A stretch of DNA of 64,000 nucleotides from Planococcus sp. CP5-4_YE. GTDB lineage: Bacteria > Bacillota > Bacilli > Bacillales_A > Planococcaceae. The stretch is taken from positions 22,318 through 86,317 of the forward strand of contig NZ_JAHPZO010000013.1 in the NCBI RefSeq assembly GCF_019042655.1, read 5' to 3'. This document shows, in pieces, positions 24,464-33,549 of the stretch (position 1 is the first letter of the stretch; every line of letters starts with the position of its first letter). The translations under genes and the position numbers were made by a program. The notes beneath the pieces are model-generated. The model was given only the letters and a program-made list of their open reading frames with translations, searched no databases and was not told where the DNA came from.

Positions 24464-25306
24464 CTATTCTTTTCTTCGATACAAATACATGGTCAGCGGC
24501 GCAAAAATCACCACGAAAATCGCGGACACGACGACCACCCAGCCAATTTGCTCCCACGTGCCGTCGCCGTGCATCAAGCCGCGCACCGCTGTCGCCAGAA
24601 TGGAAATCGGATTGATGTTGACGAATCCTTGAAGCCAGGAAGGCAAAGTCGACGGATCAACGAAGACGTTGCTGACAAAAGTCAGGGGAAACACCACTAA
24701 AAAGCTGACCATCATCAGAGATTTTTCGGAACGCATGATGATGCCGGCGGCGGTCCAGATCCACGAAAAGCTGAACGAGAACAATAAGATGACCAATACC
24801 GCACCCAATACGCCCATCACTCCGCCCTCTGGCCGAAATCCAAGTACCAGGCCGAGGCCGATCATGATGGCCGACGCCAGTGAATAGCGGATGACGTCGA
24901 CGAGCAATGCTCCGACTAAAGCGGATGGCAGCCAGATCGGCAAGGTGCGGAAGCGGTCGAATATGCCTTTTCGGATATCGTTGTTCAAGTCGATGCCGGT
25001 GTACATCGTAATCTGAGACACTGTCATGACCAAAATGCCGGGCAATAGAAACTGCAGGTACTCGCCCGTAGACCCGGCAATCGCACCGCCGAACAAATAG
25101 GTAAACATCAATAGAAAGATAATCGGAAACAAGGTCACATCAAACATCTGCTCCGGTACATGTTTGATCCGCAGCAGCGCGCGGTGGGCAAACGCCATTG
25201 TTGAAGCCAGGGCGTTCGGCGGATCCGGGCGCTTGCTGCCGGCAATGGCGTTCAAGGGATGCACTTCTTCATAAGCTGTTTTGTCATGTTCGATCTGTAC
25301 GCTCAT
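24464..25306 (-). CDS. ABC-2 type exporter permease (DrrB-like)
   Basis: 280 residues with six predicted helices in ABC-2 style. The N-terminal cytoplasmic part has [23 protein letters not shown], typical of daunorubicin-resistance permeases, and the family motif [24 protein letters not shown] is split by the last periplasmic loop. Its start overlaps the ATPase stop by four bases. Together they make a DrrAB-type exporter for an unknown hydrophobic compound or drug. Confidence 0.9.
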   Translation of the reverse strand: MSVQIEHDKTAYEEVHPLNAIAGSKRPDPPNALASTMAFAHRALLRIKHVPEQMFDVTLFPIIFLLMFTYLFGGAIAGSTGEYLQFLLPGILVMTVSQITMYTGIDLNNDIRKGIFDRFRTLPIWLPSALVGALLVDVIRYSLASAIMIGLGLVLGFRPEGGVMGVLGAVLVILLFSFSFSWIWTAAGIIMRSEKSLMMVSFLVVFPLTFVSNVFVDPSTLPSWLQGFVNINPISILATAVRGLMHGDGTWEQIGWVVVVSAIFVVIFAPLTMYLYRRKE

Positions 25307-26298
25307 GAGTTTTCCTCCTCAATCGGTTGATCGCTGGCAGATTGTCCGGTCAATGTCAAAAACACTTCATCCAGGCTTGGCCGTCCGAGTGCAAAATCGC
25401 TGATACCAATTTTTTCTTTGCCCAGTTCTCCGAGCGCTTCTGCGACGATGGAGGAATCTTTCGCCGGCGCACTCAAGGTCAAGCCATCTGTCGATACGTG
25501 AACCGCCACGTTGAGCTTGTGCTCAAGAATGGCCGTTGCTTGCGCTTGGTCGGCCGAATCCAGTAATTGCACATTCAATGTGCCGGTGCCGACCGACGCT
25601 TTCAATTCACTGCTCGTGCCTTCTGCGATAATCTTGCCTTGATTGATAACCGCAATGCGGTCTGCGAGCTGGTCTGCTTCCTCCAAGTTCTGCGTCGTCA
25701 ACAGCACGGTGGTCCCAGTCTGAACAAGCGCACGCACAATCTCCCACACTTGGTTGCGGCTGCGAGGATCGAGGCCGGTCGTTGGCTCATCGAGAAACAA
25801 TAGATCCGGCGTCACGACTATGCTTGCGGCGATATCAATGCGCCGCCTCATGCCGCCCGAATACTTTTTCACTTGCCGTTTGGCTGCGTTTTCCAAGCCG
25901 AATGCCGATAGTAATTCCGCTGCACGCAACTTCGCCTCTTTGACTGTGTAGCCCATCAGCCTGGAAATCAGCACCAAGTTTTCAATTCCAGTCAAGTCTT
26001 CATCGATCGATGCATACTGGCCCGTCAAACTGATGCGGCTTTTGATGGCCGCGCTTTCCGTTTTTAAATCATGCCCGAAAATGGTCGCGCTGCCGCTGTC
26101 TGGCTGAATCAATGTCGCCAGCATGCGGATCGTCGTCGTTTTCCCCGCGCCGTTCGGCCCTAAAAATCCGTACACAGTCCCTTTTGGAATCACTAAATCC
26201 ACACCGTCGACCGCCCGTTCTTTCCCGTATACTTTCACCAATCCCGCAGCTTCTACAGCCAACCCGTTTGCCTGCCGCTCCCCATTTCTTGTTTCCAT
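25303..26298 (-). CDS. ABC exporter ATPase (DrrA-like)
   Basis: About 331 residues. Walker [10 protein letters not shown], signature [15 protein letters not shown], Walker [14 protein letters not shown] and the H-loop replaced by [13 protein letters not shown], which is a DrrA hallmark (Gln in place of His). The C-terminal domain [13 protein letters not shown] is also DrrA-type. The start was placed at METRN because AAGGTGA lies upstream; other in-frame ATGs at 26304 and 26328 exist. Operon with the DrrB-like permease. No regulator is adjacent. Confidence 0.92.
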   Translation of the reverse strand: METRNGERQANGLAVEAAGLVKVYGKERAVDGVDLVIPKGTVYGFLGPNGAGKTTTIRMLATLIQPDSGSATIFGHDLKTESAAIKSRISLTGQYASIDEDLTGIENLVLISRLMGYTVKEAKLRAAELLSAFGLENAAKRQVKKYSGGMRRRIDIAASIVVTPDLLFLDEPTTGLDPRSRNQVWEIVRALVQTGTTVLLTTQNLEEADQLADRIAVINQGKIIAEGTSSELKASVGTGTLNVQLLDSADQAQATAILEHKLNVAVHVSTDGLTLSAPAKDSSIVAEALGELGKEKIGISDFALGRPSLDEVFLTLTGQSASDQPIEEENS

Positions 26299-26438
26299 GC
26301 TCATCACCTTTTTCTTTGAAGGATACATTCACATGATTATGGCTTTTATTATAAACCTATTGGCGGAATATTCACTCTTTTTATTTCATTATAGAACAAA
26401 CGTTCCTATTAATCCACTATTATTTTCTTCCATAAGAA

Positions 26439-26464
26439 AAACTCCTGCATCCTGACAGGAGTTT
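26439..26464 (-). terminator. Rho-independent terminator of fabH
   Basis: AAACTCCTG / CAGGAGTTT stem with a T-rich tail on the minus strand, 13 bases after the fabH stop. Confidence 0.8.
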
Positions 26465-26476
26465 AAAATACAATTT

Positions 26477-27460
26477 TTAAATCGACCATTTTACCAGCAT
26501 CCCGGCATGGGTCAAGCCGCCGCCGAATCCGTACAGGAGCAATTGATCGCCCGCTTTGATGCGGCCATCTTTCACGCCTTCGGCAAGCGACAAGGGAATC
26601 GATCCGGCAGATGTATTCCCGTAATATTCAAGTGAATAGATGGTGTTGTCGAGCGATAACCCGCTTCTCGTGCAGATCGATTCGATGATTCGCAAATTGG
26701 CGCTATGCGGCACGAACCAATCCACATCGGATGGCGCTATGCCCGCTTTTTTCATTAAGGCGTTGACACCTTTTGGCACTGTATTGACCGCCCATTTGTA
26801 TACTTCGCGGCCATTTTGCCAGACGACATTGCGGGCAGCCAAGTCTTCGCCGAACATTTCACCGGCCAAATCTGTGCAATACAGGTTGTTCGCCAATGCT
26901 CCGTTCGTTCCCATATGCGATTCGATAAAGCTCGGGTTGTCAGCATCATGCTCGACCAGCACTGCCCCGCCGCCGTCTCCAAACAAGATGCAAGTCGAAC
27001 GGTCGCTGTAATCGAGGATCTTCGAGAAGGTCTCTGCCCCAATCACCAGGATTTTCTTATGCAATTTGGAAGTGATCAAGCCGTTTGCCATCTGCAAGCC
27101 GTAAGAGAAGCCTGCGCAAGCAGCATTCAAATCAAACGTGCCGGCGTTCGGGATATTCAGTTTCGCCTGAACCATTGCGGCCACGCTCGGTGTTTTAAAG
27201 TCAGGCGTCATCGTACAGGCAATAATCAAATCGACATCGTCAAACGTCTTGTCATAACGCTCCGCCAAATCCTGTGCTGCTTTCGTGCTTATATCACTCG
27301 TAAATTCGTGTTCTCCCGCAATGCGGCGTTCTCTGATGCCGGTGCGCTGGAGGATCCACTCGTCATTTGTTTCAACCAATTGTTCCAGGTCCAAATTCGT
27401 CAGCCTCTTTTCGGGTACATACGATCCGATGGCTGTAATTCGTGCTGCTGATCTGCTCAT
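26477..27460 (-). CDS. fabH: Beta-ketoacyl-ACP synthase III
   Basis: 327-residue FabH, which condenses a short acyl-CoA with malonyl-ACP to start fatty acid synthesis. The triad is complete: C115 in LNAACAGFSYGL, His in FVPHSANLRI, and Asn in YYGNTSAGSIPL. The length is as usual. It stands alone, without fabF beside it, so it may be a second, branched-primer FabH copy. A FapR-type operator at 27504-27522 lies 44 bases upstream of the start, so repression relieved by malonyl-CoA is predicted. A terminator follows. Confidence 0.95.
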   Translation of the reverse strand: MSRSAARITAIGSYVPEKRLTNLDLEQLVETNDEWILQRTGIRERRIAGEHEFTSDISTKAAQDLAERYDKTFDDVDLIIACTMTPDFKTPSVAAMVQAKLNIPNAGTFDLNAACAGFSYGLQMANGLITSKLHKKILVIGAETFSKILDYSDRSTCILFGDGGGAVLVEHDADNPSFIESHMGTNGALANNLYCTDLAGEMFGEDLAARNVVWQNGREVYKWAVNTVPKGVNALMKKAGIAPSDVDWFVPHSANLRIIESICTRSGLSLDNTIYSLEYYGNTSAGSIPLSLAEGVKDGRIKAGDQLLLYGFGGGLTHAGMLVKWSI

Positions 27461-27503
27461 TCATACACCCCTTTAGCTTACTCACCCCATTTTAGCACCT
27501 AAC

Positions 27504-27522
27504 ATTAGTATTAGGTACTAAT
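27504..27522. promoter_or_regulatory. FapR operator upstream of fabH
   Basis: ATTAGTATTAGGTACTAAT; its reverse complement ATTAGTACCTAATACTAAT agrees closely with the 17-19 bp FapR box known from Bacillus subtilis. It overlaps the likely -10 region of the minus-strand fabH promoter. Confidence 0.85.
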
Positions 27523-27925
27523 AATTTAACCAGATAACTAAAAACTTTCTGACGCATAACATTTTTAACACATTTACGAGTCATAAGGCATGCACCGTCT
27601 AGGTAATAAGAATATTTCAAGAAGCTCCCGCCTCTTGTTGCAACTGATTTTTTAATGTTTTTTAATCGCGTGGTATGTTCACTGCCAAAAAATAATAGCT
27701 TCAAGAGGACAATAAAAATATTGAAAAACGAATAATAAATTTTATAATAAATAGGGTTTTTACCAGTAATTCTCTCAAAGTCCAACATCGATCTGGAAAT
27801 GAAACATGCAGGCATCCAGAACTTTGACCAGTGAATTTCTGCAAGCGAACGGCTAGGAGTCGCCCTTCAAAAACAATCTGTGGAATAATAGCCATAAGAG
27901 AACTTATTCGTTAGGAGGCGCTGGA
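27523..27925. other. AT-rich intergenic region without a supported gene
   Basis: About 400 bases between divergent fabH and the FUSC-type gene. Short frames here lack ribosome binding sites and plausible composition. It should hold the promoter of the FUSC gene, whose TTAGGAGG site is at about 27912. I see no other structure. Confidence 0.5.
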
Positions 27926-29875
27926 ATGAAACGAAACCGAACCGCAAAGAACGAGGAATTCCTCAGGCTCCTGAAACAGGCTTTCGCCATCAACCAACGC
28001 CCGCTGCCTTGGGCTAAAGCTTTGGCCGCCGGCGTCAGCTCCGGGCTTCCCGTGCTGATTGGCGTCTGGTTGGGGCAGTTACAGTACGGACTGATAGCAG
28101 GGCTCGGCGGCTTGGCCTTTCTCTATACGTTCAATGAACCGTACGCACTGCGCTCGAAGAAAATCTTTTTCGCCTCACTCGGCTTGGCGTTTTCAGCAGG
28201 CCTTGGCGTCTTGCTGTCCCAGCAGCCATTTCTCGCGGCCGCAGCAGTCGGTGTGATCGGGGCTTTAGCGGTCTTCATCTTCGGTGCCTATCAATTTACA
28301 GGGCCATCCGCCATTTTCTTCGTGCTGGTGTTTTTGATCAATAATAATATGGCCGACAACCCGGCCTTGTTCTTGCTGAACGCATTCCTGGTTTTCCTGG
28401 GTGGCATGCTGTCCTGGCTGATGGCGATGTGGGCCTATCCCTTCAGGCCTCACGCCGCTGAAACCAAGGCAGTGAAACAAGAATATGCCGAACTGGCCGT
28501 GCTCGCTGAATCTGCCGGCTCCGCTGAATTCTATGCTATACGCCAGCGCACCTGGTCCGCTTTGAAATCTGCTGAAACGGACCTCGGCTACGCCTCTGCC
28601 AAATGGACGCGCTCGAACCGGCTCGTGCAGTTGAACTTATTGCACCTGCAGGCAAAAGCGATCTATGCCGAAATCATCAAACGCGGCGACCGCTTTTCCG
28701 CTGTCTCGAAAGAAACAGCTGATAATTTGCGGCTCATCGCTTCCTCGGTTGAAGCATCCGGCAAAAAATCTTTTGTTGCAGCACCGCGGCTGCAGACAGA
28801 AACCGGCGATGCCTTAACAGAAAGCACACGCAAAGCCTACGATATTCTCACCGGCCGGCGCGATAAACGAACGCGCGATACCGAACTCACCGCAGAGCCG
28901 TTCAAAGCCGTCTTTACCGGCTCCTTCAATAAACATTCGATGGTGTTTTTTGCGGCCATCCGTTTTGGCATTGTGTTGGCGTTTGCTGCATTGATCGCCT
29001 ACTTTCTTCCGATTGACCCGTCTTATTGGGTTCCGTTATCGGCTGCGGCAGTCATGTCCGGCGCCACCATCCTATCGACATTCAACCGCTCGATCCAGCG
29101 TTCAGCCGGCACCATTGTCGGCATTGTAGTGGCGGCGATCATCTTGTCTTTTCAACCGGACGGGCTGTCTATCGCATTGATCATTTTCGCATTGACGGCG
29201 CTGACAGAACTCGCGATTGTCTTAAACTATGCCGTTGCGGCATTCTTCATCACGCCAAACGCTTTGATGATTGCGGAGAGCACTTCACAGATCGGGGACC
29301 TTTCCTATTTCGCTTCTGCGCGCATTGTCGACGTCTTGATCGGTTCCGCCATCGGGCTCCTCGGGGTCTTATTGATCGGCCGGCGCCGTGCTTCCAATTT
29401 GATTCCGCAGCATTCGGCCAAAACTTTGCGAAGTCAGCAGCGCTTTATGAGCCTGTTGTTTTCGCCTTACAGCCCGGACATTGACGCCGAACCGATCGAA
29501 TTGAAGAAAATGCGCACTAATTTGACCAATTTGAAGCTGGTGCTCGATACGGCACAAGGCGAATTGCCGCAGCGGCCGGAAAACCTCGCTCTCTTGCAGC
29601 AAGTCTTCTTCGCGGCCGAACAGCTTGGCTTCCTGCTCGAGAACGCGGCACAAAAAGACAGGCTCGCCTTATCTCCCGTACAACTCGGGCAGCTCTACCT
29701 GTTCTTTGAAATGATGGCGAACACAATGGAAGGCAAATGGCTGTTCGCGGAGCATGTAATTCCTGAAATTCCGGGATTCCCCGAAATCGAACAGGAACTC
29801 GCTGCCTTGCAGGAATCGATTCGAATGAGCCAACGCGAGACGGAACCACTTGAACAAGACGAAGCCCTGGAATAG
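27926..29875 (+). CDS. FUSC-family membrane transporter (aromatic-acid-exporter-like)
   Basis: 649 residues in two repeats of the FUSC/YccS/ArAE architecture: N-terminal helices about 35-170, a cytoplasmic helical domain (about 175-330), then a second membrane block (about 335-490) beginning FAAIRFGIVLAFAALIAYFL and containing the typical YWVPLSAAAVMSG. It ends with a cytoplasmic helical domain. The family exports aromatic carboxylates or unknown organic compounds. The TTAGGAGG site confirms the ATG. It is monocistronic, with a terminator overlapping the stop codon. Confidence 0.88.
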   Translation: MKRNRTAKNEEFLRLLKQAFAINQRPLPWAKALAAGVSSGLPVLIGVWLGQLQYGLIAGLGGLAFLYTFNEPYALRSKKIFFASLGLAFSAGLGVLLSQQPFLAAAAVGVIGALAVFIFGAYQFTGPSAIFFVLVFLINNNMADNPALFLLNAFLVFLGGMLSWLMAMWAYPFRPHAAETKAVKQEYAELAVLAESAGSAEFYAIRQRTWSALKSAETDLGYASAKWTRSNRLVQLNLLHLQAKAIYAEIIKRGDRFSAVSKETADNLRLIASSVEASGKKSFVAAPRLQTETGDALTESTRKAYDILTGRRDKRTRDTELTAEPFKAVFTGSFNKHSMVFFAAIRFGIVLAFAALIAYFLPIDPSYWVPLSAAAVMSGATILSTFNRSIQRSAGTIVGIVVAAIILSFQPDGLSIALIIFALTALTELAIVLNYAVAAFFITPNALMIAESTSQIGDLSYFASARIVDVLIGSAIGLLGVLLIGRRRASNLIPQHSAKTLRSQQRFMSLLFSPYSPDIDAEPIELKKMRTNLTNLKLVLDTAQGELPQRPENLALLQQVFFAAEQLGFLLENAAQKDRLALSPVQLGQLYLFFEMMANTMEGKWLFAEHVIPEIPGFPEIEQELAALQESIRMSQRETEPLEQDEALE

Positions 29876-29890
29876 GCTTCGTCTTTTTTT
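29858..29890 (+). terminator. Terminator overlapping the FUSC gene end
   Basis: GACGAAGCC / GGCTTCGTC stem followed by seven Ts; the left arm lies in the last codons. Confidence 0.9.
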
Positions 29891-29933
29891 GTGCATAGGA
29901 ATTTCGAGTAATTATCTGTAAAGTTCGCTTGAC

Positions 29934-29949
29934 GTAAAGCAGACTTTAC
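29934..29949. promoter_or_regulatory. Candidate XRE operator
   Basis: GTAAAG-CAGA-CTTTAC is a perfect dyad. A further GTAAAGT half-site lies at 29918-29924. It overlaps a TTGACG/TTTACA promoter region upstream of the XRE gene. Confidence 0.45.
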
Positions 29950-29986
29950 ACGTAACATAGAATTATAACTACGAGGACGTGATAGA

Positions 29987-30190
29987 GTGGATAATAAATT
30001 AAAGGAATTGCGGGAGACACACGGTTTTTCACAAGACCAGCTCGCAAAAAAACTGGGCGTCTCGAGACAGACGATCATTTCAATCGAAAAAGGGCGCTAT
30101 AATCCTTCCTTGCCCCTTGCCCTGCAGATGGGCCGAATTTTCACTACCCCCGTCGAGAACATCTTCTTTTTAGAAGAAGAATCGGATTGA
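29987..30190 (+). CDS. Small XRE-family regulator
   Basis: 67 residues, a lone Cro/CI-type helix-turn-helix: LRETHGFSQDQLAKKLGVSRQTIISIEKGRYNPSLPLAL. This is the short YgzD/YozG-like class that usually controls adjacent membrane protein genes. GTG start with an ACGAGGACG site. The next two genes encode small membrane proteins with 28-base and overlapping spacing, so it is an operon with probable autoregulation through the dyad at 29934. Confidence 0.9.
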   Translation: MDNKLKELRETHGFSQDQLAKKLGVSRQTIISIEKGRYNPSLPLALQMGRIFTTPVENIFFLEEESD

Positions 30191-30218
30191 ATTGTCAAAT
30201 CAATAAGGAGGAATTGTT

Positions 30219-30593
30219 ATCAGTTACCGGATCGCATTTTCAGCGTTAGGCTCATTATTTTTTCTGATGGGAGGGTTTTTACTCCTCGCAGCATTCATGG
30301 ACAATAGCGCTCCGCTATCGGAAACCTATATGATCCTCTCCATGTCTATCATGGCGTTTAGTTTAAGTTACCTGTATCCACAATTTGCCCAAAAAGATGA
30401 ACGGATGCAGCTGATCCGTCAAAAAGGCATGTTCTTTTCATTTCTTGCTTTTTTATTCTACTCTTTCGCACTCAATTCGTTGCTTGAATTTAACATCATC
30501 TACTTAACCGCGAGTGACGCTATTACCCTTTTAACCGCATTGATGATCAGCACTTTGTTCACCTCATGGGTTTTCCTTGCGAGGCGTTATTGA
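30219..30593 (+). CDS. Small membrane protein downstream of XRE, with a non-ATG start
   Basis: About 124 residues with four hydrophobic helices (DUF2178-like layout, weak). The first ATG in frame is 30267, in the middle of the first helix and without a ribosome binding site. AAGGAGG at 30205-30211 is perfectly spaced for the codon ATC at 30219, which would give ISYRIAFSALGSLFF as a full first helix. I therefore place the start at ATC; an ATG-to-ATC change could also have weakened or silenced the gene. It is coupled to the next gene by TGATG. Confidence 0.6.
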   Translation: MSYRIAFSALGSLFFLMGGFLLLAAFMDNSAPLSETYMILSMSIMAFSLSYLYPQFAQKDERMQLIRQKGMFFSFLAFLFYSFALNSLLEFNIIYLTASDAITLLTALMISTLFTSWVFLARRY

Positions 30594-30787
30594 TGAAGAA
30601 AGCTATCGTGTTGTTAAAAATCATCTTGGCCATAGTGGCGATATGCACTATTTCACTAGGTGCTTACTTATTCTCGAACGCCGGCACTGAAAAAGCGGCG
30701 CCGTTGACTTCCTGGGCGTTAGTGATGAACTCTCTCATCGTTGTTCTTCTATTAGGAATATACGCTATGGAAAAACGGGTTAATTGA
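30593..30787 (+). CDS. 64-residue membrane protein
   Basis: Two helices (residues 5-24 and 40-58), positive N-terminus MKKAIVLLK. The ATG overlaps the preceding stop (TGATG), so it is translationally coupled. Third gene of the XRE operon. Function unknown. Confidence 0.7.
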   Translation: MKKAIVLLKIILAIVAICTISLGAYLFSNAGTEKAAPLTSWALVMNSLIVVLLLGIYAMEKRVN

Positions 30788-30823
30788 GGCGTTCCAACTT
30801 TTAGATTGTCTGATTGAAAACAG

Positions 30824-30855
30824 AAAGTCCCGCTGCTTCTTCGCAGCGGGACTTT
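30824..30855 (+). terminator. Rho-independent terminator of the XRE operon
   Basis: AAAGTCCCGCTGC / GCAGCGGGACTTT with a 6-base loop and following TT. Because it sits between convergent genes it can serve both. Confidence 0.88.
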
Positions 30856-30879
30856 TCTAAGTTATATACACTTTACATT

Positions 30880-31068
30880 CTATTTTTGCTGTGCACGAGC
30901 TTTCTTCAAATCCGAAATGCCAATCAATGGGCAAATGATGACGCCTGCCACCATGATCCATGTCAGGACCCAATTATTGCCCCATGAAATGATAAGGACG
31001 ATCAAGCAGTTGAAGGCGATGATGAAGCCCTGATACTTTTCGGTTGCCGCCACATATGATTTGAACAT
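30880..31068 (-). CDS. 62-residue membrane protein
   Basis: Two helices (about 14-31 and 34-50) and a basic tail KKARAQQK; the motif YQGFIIAFNCLIVLI opens the first helix. GGAGAATGAGG precedes the ATG. Unknown function. Follows the 2H phosphoesterase gene on the same strand by about 40 bases. Confidence 0.65.
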   Translation of the reverse strand: MFKSYVAATEKYQGFIIAFNCLIVLIISWGNNWVLTWIMVAGVIICPLIGISDLKKARAQQK

Positions 31069-31109
31069 ATTTGCCTCATTCTCCTATCATGTTTTGGTCA
31101 GCTTTGGTG

Positions 31110-31637
31110 TTAGCCTACTGGTATGTCAATGTATTTCCTATAGACCCCAGTGCCGTTTTCCTGGTAGACCCGAATAGAATCAACCTCAAACCAGCAACTA
31201 TCGAGCGCTTCACTAGCAAGCTGCGCCATCTCTTTTAGCTGCTGTGCCGACAATCCGTAACTCGTTTTTGCCAGAGTCAGATGGGGAATGAATTGATCAA
31301 GTTCGAAATACTGCGCGATCATTTCATCCGTTGGTTCAATTAGTTCAACAAGCCGTTCATGCAATTTTTTCAGCCCCTGCGATTCAACTTGTAAATACAG
31401 AATTTCTTCCCCGAAAAACGCCGTTCCGCCAATAGTTGCTCTAAAACGATTCGTTTTCTCGCACGCTTTCCGCACATTTTCAAGCCAGCTCTCATCAGGT
31501 GTTAAGCCGCCTTGTGCTTTCAAGGTAATATGCGGTTCAACTATCTCATCAATCCTGTTATCCGGCCACTGCTTCCTGAATTGACTCACTTGGTTTGTAT
31601 AGTCTGCAGGTGGTGAAATTCCGATAAAATACTGCAT
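31110..31637 (-). CDS. 2H phosphoesterase (LigT / 2'-5' RNA ligase family)
   Basis: About 175 residues. The two catalytic H-x-T motifs are PHITLK (about 37-42) and PHLTLA (about 123-128), the hallmark of 2H phosphoesterases such as ThpR and YjcG. Predicted to hydrolyse 2',3'-cyclic or 2'-5' phosphodiesters in RNA or small nucleotides. The second ATG (31637) is chosen because AAAGGAG is eight bases upstream of it. Confidence 0.85.
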   Translation of the reverse strand: MQYFIGISPPADYTNQVSQFRKQWPDNRIDEIVEPHITLKAQGGLTPDESWLENVRKACEKTNRFRATIGGTAFFGEEILYLQVESQGLKKLHERLVELIEPTDEMIAQYFELDQFIPHLTLAKTSYGLSAQQLKEMAQLASEALDSCWFEVDSIRVYQENGTGVYRKYIDIPVG

Positions 31638-31773
31638 CTCCATTTCTCCTTTTACAAATCGCTTTGAATCAACGTGAATTTCTTTCTTTTTATATTAACA
31701 TTAATTCCCATTCATCCAGCCTCATTCCTCCCGTTTTATAAAATAAAAGCAACTTAGTCTGTAAGATTAATCA

Positions 31774-31800
31774 TTTAACATTAAATAGTTTAGTGTTAAA
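31774..31800. promoter_or_regulatory. MarR operator candidate
   Basis: 27-bp palindrome TTTAACATTAAA-TAG-TTTAGTGTTAAA with one mismatched pair, in the promoter region 50 bases upstream of the marR-family gene. Probably the autoregulatory site. Confidence 0.65.
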
Positions 31801-31850
31801 GTATATTTATATAGAATCTAATCTTTTGATTAAACAGGAGTGTACGAGTT

Positions 31851-32306
31851 ATGGATACCAACAACCTTTTTAAATTGATTCACACTGTCGAAGCCGTGAC
31901 AAATGAATCCATCATCGTGTGGAATGATGCCTTTCCGCATAATGTCGGAGTCTCCCCTATTCTCGTGCTCGGCGAACTCGAGCGAAACGGCGCACAAAAC
32001 CAGATGAAGCTCGCGGAACTGCTCGGGTTTACTGGAGGCGCGATGACCAATATCGCCGGCAAGCTGGTGAAAATGGGCCTCGCTGTCCGCCGTTCGAACG
32101 ATCAGGATCGCCGGCAAGTACTGCTGGACATCACCGAAGAAGGCAGGAAGGTGCTGAAAGAAGCGCAAACGCTTGGCCAACAACAGCATATGGAGCTGTT
32201 CGAGGTGCTGGATGCAGATGAAATCGCCCAATATTTAGCGCTCAATGAAAAAATCTTAAACGGTTTAAAAGCAAAACGAACAAACAGAGAGAAGGAATAC
32301 AAATGA
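31851..32306 (+). CDS. MarR-family regulator
   Basis: 151 residues. Winged helix: KLAELLGFTGGAMTNIAGKLVKMGL as helix-turn-helix and RRSNDQDRRQVLLDITEEG as the wing (about 83-101). The ACAGGAG site and ATG are clear. The stop overlaps the start of the SDR gene (ATGA). A long palindrome upstream suggests self-repression. Ligand unknown. The operon SDR is its probable target. Confidence 0.92.
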   Translation: MDTNNLFKLIHTVEAVTNESIIVWNDAFPHNVGVSPILVLGELERNGAQNQMKLAELLGFTGGAMTNIAGKLVKMGLAVRRSNDQDRRQVLLDITEEGRKVLKEAQTLGQQQHMELFEVLDADEIAQYLALNEKILNGLKAKRTNREKEYK

Positions 32307-33097
32307 ATCGAGTTCAAGGAAAAGTCGCATTGATCACTGGAGGTGCTTCAGGCATCGGGCTTTCCGCCGCAACCTTATTGGCACAACAAGGCGCAAGCGT
32401 GGTCATTGCGGATTACAACGTAGAAGGCGCCAAGCAAGCCGCGGCTTCTATCCAAAAACAAGGATTTGAAGCGATGAGCGTTTTCCTCGACGCCGCACAA
32501 GAACAATCGATTCGGGACGCGGTTGACTTCACTGTTGAACATTATGGAAGCCTTCATATCTTATTCAATAATGTCGGCCTCACCAACCTCCAAAAAGACC
32601 TGGATGTTGTCCACATCGATTTGGACGAATGGGATCGCCTCATGAACGTCAACGTCAAAAGCGTGTTGCTCGGCAGCCGTTTCGCCATTCCCCATATGAT
32701 CGAAGCGGGCGGCGGCTCGATCATCAACACCGCATCGATGGCCGGCTTCACAGGAGATGCCATCCGCTCGGCATACGGGGCCTCGAAAGCCGCAGTCATC
32801 AACTTGACGCGCTATATCGCTGCCCAATACGGCAAAGACAAAATCCGCTGCAACGGCGTCGCACCCGGCTTAATTTTGACGCCTGCCGCTAAAAATAATC
32901 TATCACCGGAAGTGCTGGCGATTTTCGAGAAATACAACGCCCTTCCTTATCACGGCGAAGCGGACGATATCGGGAACACAGTGCTGTTCCTCGCTTCCGA
33001 TGAATCCAAATTCATCACCGGCCAAACGATTCAAGTGGAAGGCGGCCATTACATCGCCAACCCGACAGCGCCCGACTTCACCAGCATGACTAGCTGA
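32303..33097 (+). CDS. Short-chain dehydrogenase/reductase
   Basis: 264 residues, classical SDR. TGGASGIG cofactor loop (residues 13-20), NNVG near 90 (usually NNAG), catalytic Ser in NTASMAGFTG, Y-G-A-S-K (YxxxK) near 157-161 and the C-terminal TGQTIQVEGG. NAD(H) preference is suggested by D in VVIADYN. Substrate is unknown; relatives are annotated glucose 1-dehydrogenase or cyclopentanol dehydrogenase. It lies in the MarR operon, so induction by the substrate or its precursor is likely. Confidence 0.92.
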   Translation: MNRVQGKVALITGGASGIGLSAATLLAQQGASVVIADYNVEGAKQAAASIQKQGFEAMSVFLDAAQEQSIRDAVDFTVEHYGSLHILFNNVGLTNLQKDLDVVHIDLDEWDRLMNVNVKSVLLGSRFAIPHMIEAGGGSIINTASMAGFTGDAIRSAYGASKAAVINLTRYIAAQYGKDKIRCNGVAPGLILTPAAKNNLSPEVLAIFEKYNALPYHGEADDIGNTVLFLASDESKFITGQTIQVEGGHYIANPTAPDFTSMTS

Positions 33098-33136
33098 GGC
33101 TTTTCTGGAAACGAATTTGAAAGGGGTTTGAAACAC

Positions 33137-33505
33137 ATGCATAAACCACTGATTGCGCTCATGGCCACTGCCCTCGCTGCTTGCAGCGGAGAACAAGCAG
33201 ATGCCGGCAATGAAGCCGCCACAGAAACCGAACAATCATTTACCGCCATACAAGACGCATCCGCCGAAAACTCTAAATTGCAGGATTTGAAATCCTTGCC
33301 GGAGTTTACCGTGATCGATAAAGAAATCGGCAGCGACTCATTGGAAGCGGAACTCGTCTCTGACAATTCCGGTGAACGTGTATTGCTATTGAATAAAGAC
33401 GGAGATGAATTCAAGAGTATTTTCGTCAAAGAAACCAAGCGCTTGAAGATTATCGATATCGACGGCAAAGGCTTGATTTTCAACGATATACTCGACGTCC
33501 GCTAA
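33137..33505 (+). CDS. Small lipoprotein of the MarR operon
   Basis: 122 residues. Signal with lipobox ALAAC (cysteine near residue 16), followed by an acidic linker rich in E, A, T. The rest is a short beta-rich domain (FTVIDKEIGSDSLEAELVSD). No known family recognised. ATG 33137 is preferred over TTG 33128 on AAAGGGG spacing. Follows the SDR by 39 bases, then a strong terminator. Confidence 0.7.
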   Translation: MHKPLIALMATALAACSGEQADAGNEAATETEQSFTAIQDASAENSKLQDLKSLPEFTVIDKEIGSDSLEAELVSDNSGERVLLLNKDGDEFKSIFVKETKRLKIIDIDGKGLIFNDILDVR

Positions 33506-33508
33506 CGA

Positions 33509-33549
33509 AAAACAGCGCCGGAAGAACGCATTCTTCCAGGCGCTGTTTT
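33509..33549. terminator. Bidirectional terminator
   Basis: AAAACAGCGCC / GGCGCTGTTTT with inner stem GGAAGAA / TTCTTCC, between convergent genes. Confidence 0.9.

Noticed and set aside
27492..27815. Minus-strand frame in the fabH/FUSC intergenic region
   Set aside because: AT-rich, no ribosome binding site, no recognisable composition, and it would overlap the FapR operator region.
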